Shown piece after piece: positions 6,663-10,149 of a stretch of 10,149 nucleotides of DNA. A model generated the notes under the pieces. That model was not told the DNA's origin. It saw only the letters and a program-made list of their open reading frames with translations, and ran no database searches. How positions within the stretch are numbered: the first letter of the stretch is position 1; the number at the start of each line of letters is the position of its first letter. Both the position numbers and the translations under genes were made by a program. Origin of the DNA: VBAS01 sp044867875. GTDB taxonomy: Bacteria > Bacteroidota > Bacteroidia > Chitinophagales > Chitinophagaceae. The stretch is from positions 1 through 10,149 of the forward strand of contig JBIOVR010000155.1 of the NCBI GenBank assembly GCA_044867875.1. Reading direction: 5' to 3'.

Positions 6663-7343
6663 ATGAAATTTACTTACTGCGGCCATTCCTGCTTCATGGT
6701 AGAAACATCCGGGAAAAAGATCTTGTTCGATCCGTTCATTACTTATAATGATCTGGCGAAAGGAATTAACATTTCTACGATCAAACCACATTTTATTCTT
6801 TTATCACATGGTCATAGCGATCATATTGCAGATTGTATTGCCATTGCGGAAAACTCCGGGGCCAAAGTTGTTTGTAACTGGGAAATTCATGAATGGCTCA
6901 ATCATCGCGGCATAAAACATACACACCCGATGAATACCGGGGGCAAGTGGAATTTTGGTGAGTTTACTGTAAAATGTACGGCGGCCCAACATTCAAGTGG
7001 ATTGCCGGATGGCAGTTATGGCGGAAACCCAATGGGTTTCATTGTGACAAGTAATGAAGGAAGCTTTTACTATAGTGGCGATACGGCCCTTACAACCGAT
7101 ATGACATTGGTCCCAAAATGGGCAAAACTAAATTTTGCCGTTTTACCGATCGGAGACAATTTTACCATGGACGCTTCTGATGCTGCGGAATGTGCGGACA
7201 TGATCGATTGCAAAAAAATCGTTGGTGTGCATTATGACACTTTTGGTTTCATCAAGATCGATCATGAAAAAGCTAAAAAAACGTTTGCAGATAAAGGAGC
7301 CGAGTTGTTATTGATCAATATTGGAGAAACTATTACAATTTAA
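6663..7343 (+). CDS. UPF0173 family metal-dependent hydrolase (metallo-beta-lactamase fold)
   Basis: With the ATG at 6663 the protein has 226 residues (MKFTYCGHSCF...), the normal length of the UPF0173 / beta-lactamase-like (Lactamase_B_3) family. The metal-binding signature is intact: SHGHSDH with H49, H51, D53 and H54, then H110 in AAQHSSG, D140 in YSGDTAL and H190 in GVHYDTFG. It is a cytoplasmic enzyme without signal peptide. Relatives include UlaG-like lactonases and other hydrolases, but the substrate of this family is generally not known. An alternative ATG at 6606 adds 19 residues with no family counterpart and would lie upstream of the predicted transcription start. parA begins six bases after its stop, so the two are very likely co-transcribed. 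The functional link to chromosome partition, if any, is unknown. Confidence 0.9.
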   Translation: MKFTYCGHSCFMVETSGKKILFDPFITYNDLAKGINISTIKPHFILLSHGHSDHIADCIAIAENSGAKVVCNWEIHEWLNHRGIKHTHPMNTGGKWNFGEFTVKCTAAQHSSGLPDGSYGGNPMGFIVTSNEGSFYYSGDTALTTDMTLVPKWAKLNFAVLPIGDNFTMDASDAAECADMIDCKKIVGVHYDTFGFIKIDHEKAKKTFADKGAELLLINIGETITI

Positions 7344-7349
7344 TAAAGC

Positions 7350-8153
7350 ATGGGAAGAATTATTGGTGTAGCAAATCAAAAAGGTGGAGTAGGAAAAACC
7401 ACATCAGCCATTAACCTGGCTGCCAGTCTTGCCGTACTTGAATTTAGAACATTGCTGGTTGATGCTGATCCGCAAGCCAACAGCACAACCGGTGTTGGTT
7501 TTGATCTGCATAACGTGACCCAAAGTTTATATGATTGCATGGTAAATGAAGCATCTGCAAAAGATGTTTTATTAAAAACAGAGATCCCAAATCTTGACCT
7601 GATCCCTTCGCATATTGACCTGGTTGGAGCAGAAATTGAAATGATAAATTATCCTAACAGGGAGCTGGTTTTAAAAAACATTCTTGATCCTATCAAAGAT
7701 GATTATGAATTTATAGTTGTTGATTGCTCCCCTTCTCTTGGTTTAATTACGGTAAATGCATTGACAGCTTCTGATTCCGTTATCATACCTGTGCAATGTG
7801 AATTCTTTGCATTGGAAGGTTTAGGCAAATTGCTTAACACAATTAAAATTGTGCAAAGCAGGTTGAATACCAATCTGGAGATAGAAGGAATATTGATGAC
7901 AATGTATGATGGCCGTCTTCGTCTTTGCAACCAAGTAGTAAGTGAAGTAAGAAAACATTTTGAAGATATTGTTTTCAATACCATCATTCACCGTAATTCA
8001 AAACTAAGTGAAGCGCCAAGTGTAGGTAAACCTGTTGTTTTATATGATGCCAATAGCAAAGGCTCAGTGAACTATCTTAATCTCGCCAAAGAAATTCTGC
8101 AGAAAAACAATAAGACAAAAATTTCGCAGGAAGAAAGAATACTCGAATTGTAG
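7350..8153 (+). CDS. parA: Chromosome-partitioning ATPase ParA (Soj family)
   Basis: ParA is a Walker-type ATPase that binds DNA nonspecifically as an ATP dimer and, with ParB, moves or separates replication origins. The 267-residue protein has the deviant Walker A motif KGGVGKTT (11-18, signature lysine K11 and catalytic K16), the A' motif LVDADPQAN (36-44) and Walker B FIVVDCSPSLG (121-131). The length, and the lack of an N-terminal HTH domain, point to the chromosomal (Soj-type) class rather than the larger plasmid ParA class. It follows the hydrolase gene by six bases and precedes parB by 68 bases of repeat-rich DNA. Its TAG stop is itself the first three bases of the heptamer repeat. Confidence 0.96.
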   Translation: MGRIIGVANQKGGVGKTTSAINLAASLAVLEFRTLLVDADPQANSTTGVGFDLHNVTQSLYDCMVNEASAKDVLLKTEIPNLDLIPSHIDLVGAEIEMINYPNRELVLKNILDPIKDDYEFIVVDCSPSLGLITVNALTASDSVIIPVQCEFFALEGLGKLLNTIKIVQSRLNTNLEIEGILMTMYDGRLRLCNQVVSEVRKHFEDIVFNTIIHRNSKLSEAPSVGKPVVLYDANSKGSVNYLNLAKEILQKNNKTKISQEERILEL

Positions 8154-8220
8154 ATTGCAGATTTTAGATTACGGATCTACGTTCGTCAATCTAAAATCCG
8201 AAATCCGAAATCTAAAATTA
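8151..8220. repeat. Inverted array of degenerate 7-mers between parA and parB
   Basis: The left arm reads as 7-mers TAGATTG, CAGATTT, TAGATTA, CGGATCT. The right arm reads AATCTAA, AATCCGA, AATCCGA, AATCTAA, which are the reverse-complement units. GATTTTAGATT (8160-8170) pairs perfectly with AATCTAAAATC (8188-8198). In another register 8161-8176 pairs with 8203-8218 with a single mismatch. The array fills the whole gap, starts with the parA stop codon and ends just before the parB ATG. There is no T-tract after the hairpin. It may be a mobile or dispersed intergenic repeat or an RNA element tuning parB expression; the sequence alone does not decide. Confidence 0.75.
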
Positions 8221-8221
8221 A

Positions 8222-9145
8222 ATGAACCCTCAAAAGCCCAATCAAAATAAAGAAGCCTTAGGTAAAGGCATACGTTCATTATTGCAAAGTATAGATGCAG
8301 ATCTGAAAACAGGTAGCGGACAATTGAAACCTACTGTAGTAGAAACCGCTACTGGCTCTTTCCGAATCCCGCTTGATGATATCGATATTAATCCGAAGCA
8401 ACCTCGCCGCTATTTTGATGAAGAGGCATTAAATGAACTGGCTTCATCTATTAAATCGCATGATATTATTCAGCCAGTCACTGTTTCCAAAATGCCTTCC
8501 GGCAGGTATCGTTTAGTTTCTGGTGAAAGACGTCTGAGAGCATCAAAATTGGCGGGGTTAAAAGATATTCCTGCATACATTCGTCAGACCAACGACCAGC
8601 AATTATTGGAGCTGGCTTTGCTTGAAAATTTACAGCGTGAAGATCTGAATGCAATGGAAGTAGCACTCAGTTTTAAAAGAATGATGGAAGAATTGGATCT
8701 GACTCAAGAACAAGTTGCAGAACGAATGGGGAAAGACCGAAGTACTATTGCAAATTTTATTCGTTTATTAAAATTACCGCCAGACATACAAGTTGCGGTT
8801 CGTATAGGAGAGATCAGTATGGGTCATGCCCGTGCAATTATTAATGTTGATTCTATTGATAAACAACTTTTCGTTTTTGATCAGATAAAAGAAAAAGGAT
8901 TATCGGTTCGCCAGACCGAAGCATTGGTTCGTAATCTTTATAAAGACAATGGCGTCGTTAAAAAACATACAAAAAGTGGCCTACCCGACGGCTTTCAACG
9001 AATTGAGGATAAATTAGCATCTCATTTCAGTACCCGGGTTAAAATGAAGCACAGTAAAGACAACAGCGGTTCCCTCACTTTTGAATATTATTCAATGGAT
9101 GAGCTGAATAAAATTCTCGGGCAATTGAATGTTCCATTAGATTAA
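8222..9145 (+). CDS. parB: Chromosome-partitioning protein ParB (Spo0J family)
   Basis: ParB binds parS sites near the replication origin, spreads as a CTP-dependent clamp and stimulates ParA. The 307-residue protein has the N-terminal ParA-interaction motif LGKGIRSLL (13-21) after a short basic lead. The ParB/CTPase domain (about 46-140) contains NPKQPRRYFDEEAL, the arginine patch GERRLRA (101-107) and ENLQRED (135-141). A helix-turn-helix for parS recognition (about 159-183, LTQEQVAERMGKDRSTIANF) follows. The C-terminal dimerisation region (about 255-307) is separate. All landmark motifs are present. The start at 8222 directly follows the heptamer repeat. I saw no canonical parS (TGTTTCACGTGAAACA-like) in the window. 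Confidence 0.96.
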   Translation: MNPQKPNQNKEALGKGIRSLLQSIDADLKTGSGQLKPTVVETATGSFRIPLDDIDINPKQPRRYFDEEALNELASSIKSHDIIQPVTVSKMPSGRYRLVSGERRLRASKLAGLKDIPAYIRQTNDQQLLELALLENLQREDLNAMEVALSFKRMMEELDLTQEQVAERMGKDRSTIANFIRLLKLPPDIQVAVRIGEISMGHARAIINVDSIDKQLFVFDQIKEKGLSVRQTEALVRNLYKDNGVVKKHTKSGLPDGFQRIEDKLASHFSTRVKMKHSKDNSGSLTFEYYSMDELNKILGQLNVPLD

Positions 9146-9155
9146 AATATTTTTG
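9125..9155 (+). promoter_or_regulatory. Predicted promoter inside the 3' end of parB (TTG-N20-TATTTTTG)
   Basis: TTG (9125-9127) is followed after 20 bases by TATTTTTG (9148-9155), a perfect -7. It would start a transcript near 9160, with about 100 bases of leader before the DUF5683 gene. It would allow the distal genes to be expressed apart from parAB. Confidence 0.5.
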
Positions 9156-9198
9156 TACTAAGCTGTTTTGCTACTATTAAGATTTAGTTGCACAGTTT

Positions 9199-9222
9199 AT
9201 CCAGAGCGAAGCGAAGGACACT
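9199..9222. repeat. Short GAGCGAAGCGAAGGA-type intergenic repeat
   Basis: TATCCAGAGCGAAGCGAAGG followed by ACAC resembles the dispersed intergenic sequence of the CATCCTGAGCGAAGTCGAAGGATC kind found in many Bacteroidota genomes. The similarity is from memory, not from a search. It is the only GC-rich patch in the 119-base gap between parB and the DUF5683 gene and lies in the predicted leader of the latter. Confidence 0.4.
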
Positions 9223-9264
9223 CTTGTACTGCAACAAGGCTATTCAGCAGATCAGAACTAACAG

Positions 9265-9870
9265 ATGAAATTCTTTTACTTACTCATATCCTTATTTTTT
9301 TTAAGCAATGCTTACTCGCAGGTGCCTGCTGAAAACACTGTGACGATCAAAGATTCATCAGCATCAAAAAAATCGAAGACAGACACCACAAAGAAAAAAA
9401 TTTATGACCCAAAAATTGCGGCAAGGCGTTCTGCAATAATACCCGGGTGGGGACAGGCATACAATAAAAAATATTGGAAGATCCCCATTATATATGGGGG
9501 ACTTGGAGTCACTGGCTATATATTCGTTAATAACATAAAAATTTATAAGGAATATAAGTTTGCATACTCTGCAAGAGTCAAAGCGGAACCTCCTGATCGA
9601 GATTCCACAGATTATGATCAATTAGATCCCATCTATAAAGTTCTTAGTCCAAATTCCATTCGCTCTGCCAGGGATGAATTTAGAAGATATGTAGATTATT
9701 CTGCACTGATATTTATAATACTCTGGGGTTTAAATGTTGTTGACGCTGCTGTTGACGCTCATTTAAAAAACTTTGATATAAGCCCCGATCTTTCCCTTCA
9801 ATTAAGACCCGGTTATAGTGAACTTGCGCAGACGAATGGCGTGAGTCTTGTATTAAAGATCGGCCGGTAG
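9265..9870 (+). CDS. DUF5683 domain-containing membrane protein
   Basis: This 201-residue protein begins with a signal peptide (MKFFYLLISLFFLSNAYS, residues 1-18). A Lys/Ser/Thr-rich linker (about 28-46) follows, then the conserved core: DPKIAARRSAIIPGWGQAYNKKYWKIPI (48-75), a hydrophobic stretch at about 73-90, a charged middle (KEYKFAYSARV, 95-105), and a second hydrophobic stretch (about 145-163). It ends with VDAHLKNFDISPDLSL (163-178). The PGWGQ...Y.K.W.P core and the VDAHLKNFD motif are those I associate with DUF5683. No biochemical function is known to me. Two hydrophobic segments suggest an inner-membrane protein whose ends face the periplasm, although the amino-terminal segment could instead be a retained anchor. 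It lies between parB and dapB, a neighbourhood I recall as recurrent in Bacteroidota. It may have its own promoter in the parB tail. Confidence 0.85.
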   Translation: MKFFYLLISLFFLSNAYSQVPAENTVTIKDSSASKKSKTDTTKKKIYDPKIAARRSAIIPGWGQAYNKKYWKIPIIYGGLGVTGYIFVNNIKIYKEYKFAYSARVKAEPPDRDSTDYDQLDPIYKVLSPNSIRSARDEFRRYVDYSALIFIILWGLNVVDAAVDAHLKNFDISPDLSLQLRPGYSELAQTNGVSLVLKIGR

Positions 9871-9872
9871 TG

Positions 9873-9978
9873 ATAAGTTGTAAGTTTTAGGTTCTAAGTT
9901 TTGGCAACCGATCCGAAATCATTTATCAATTACCTTTGAGTATTACTTACAACTTATAACTTAACACCTATAACTCTC
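9873..9978. repeat. Inverted array of degenerate 7-mers between the DUF5683 gene and dapB
   Basis: Right after the TAG stop the left arm reads TAAGTTG, TAAGTTT, TAGGTTC, TAAGTTT. The right arm reads AACTTAT, AACTTAA, CACCTAT, AACTC as complementary 7-mers. ATAAGTTGTAAGT (9873-9885) pairs perfectly with ACTTACAACTTAT (9945-9957). The 59-base loop contains a -7-like TACCTTTG. The layout copies the parA-parB repeat, but with a different 7-mer. Confidence 0.7.
9931..9938 (+). promoter_or_regulatory. Possible dapB -7 element TACCTTTG
   Basis: TACCTTTG fits TAnnTTTG exactly and lies about 45 bases before the dapB ATG, in the loop of the inverted repeat. The nearest upstream TTG (9901-9903) is 27 bases away, too far for the usual spacing, so this is a weak call. 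Confidence 0.25.
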
Positions 9979-9982
9979 CAAA

Positions 9983-10149
9983 ATGAACATTGCCTTAATA
10001 GGATACGGCAAAATGGGAAAAGCGATCGAAGAGATTGCATTGCAGCGTGGCCATACCATTGTTTTAAAGATTGATGTTGATAATGCCGATCAGTTTACAA
10101 AAGAAAATCTTGTAAAGGCTGATGTTGCAATTGAATTTACAGGTCCTCA
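9983..10149 (+). CDS. dapB: 4-hydroxy-tetrahydrodipicolinate reductase, N-terminal part (runs off the right edge)
   Basis: DapB reduces 4-hydroxy-tetrahydrodipicolinate with NAD(P)H in the diaminopimelate/lysine pathway, which feeds peptidoglycan synthesis in the cytoplasm. Only the first 55 codons are present, against a usual length near 240-270. The start MNIALIGYGKMGKAIEEIA carries the dinucleotide-binding motif GYGKMG (residues 7-12). It is followed by IVLKIDVDN, with an acidic residue where the nucleotide ribose is bound, and DVAIEFTGP (47-55), which corresponds to the family's DV.IDFT.P block. The ATG at 9983 is the natural start because the glycine-rich loop follows within a few residues. 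It follows the DUF5683 gene by 112 bases filled by the heptamer repeat. Confidence 0.9.
   Translation, partial: MNIALIGYGKMGKAIEEIALQRGHTIVLKIDVDNADQFTKENLVKADVAIEFTGP

Noticed and set aside
9146..9264. A possible small gene between parB and the DUF5683 gene.
   Set aside because: No start codon with a plausible frame was seen; the gap holds a repeat-like patch and the leader of the next gene.
1..10149. Mobile elements, CRISPR arrays, tRNA or rRNA genes, or a defence system.
   Set aside because: No transposase or integrase, no regular spacer-repeat pattern, no tRNA-like cloverleaf and no defence-type domains were seen; the genes are core functions.

Overview
The window looks like ordinary core chromosome from a member of the Bacteroidota, most likely the Chitinophagaceae or a close relative. 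The evidence is AT-rich DNA with almost no Shine-Dalgarno sequences, a type IX secretion gene (porQ), several Bacteroidota-type outer-membrane barrel proteins, and a parA-parB-DUF5683-dapB gene order that I recall as typical of the phylum. Several gene starts also sit behind TTG-N19/20-TAnnTTTG-like promoters, the consensus of the Bacteroidota primary sigma factor. The family-level placement is an inference.

The left two thirds (1-6575) read on the minus strand. From upstream to downstream in transcription the genes are: a metallophosphoesterase with an N-terminal membrane domain (6575-5331), an uncharacterised outer-membrane beta-barrel protein (5183-4152), a small OmpW/OMP_b-brl_2-type barrel protein (4008-3418), the ATP-dependent protease Lon (3177-775) and the start of porQ (604 to the left edge). 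Most appear to be separate transcription units. Stem-loops with T-tracts follow the small barrel gene and lon, and four of the five genes have a recognisable promoter directly upstream. In two cases (lon and the 343-aa barrel protein) the longest possible reading frame begins at a TTG that is really the -33 promoter element, so I moved those starts downstream.

The right third (6663-10149) reads on the plus strand, divergent from the phosphoesterase: a UPF0173-type metal-dependent hydrolase, parA six bases behind it, parB, a DUF5683 membrane protein, and the 5' end of dapB, which runs off the window. ParA and ParB form the chromosome-partition pair; dapB supplies lysine and diaminopimelate for peptidoglycan. 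The hydrolase and DUF5683 protein have no assigned role.

I found no previously undescribed multi-gene system, no mobile element, no CRISPR array and no RNA gene. The non-coding structure is the most interesting part. The parA-parB and DUF5683-dapB gaps each hold an inverted repeat built from tandem degenerate 7-mers, beginning at or directly after the stop codon of the upstream gene. A perfect 16-bp palindrome fills the spacer of the promoter for the 343-aa barrel protein. The T-tract of a lon terminator appears to double as the -33 element of porQ, which seems to start at TTG. No gap between genes exceeds 300 bases.
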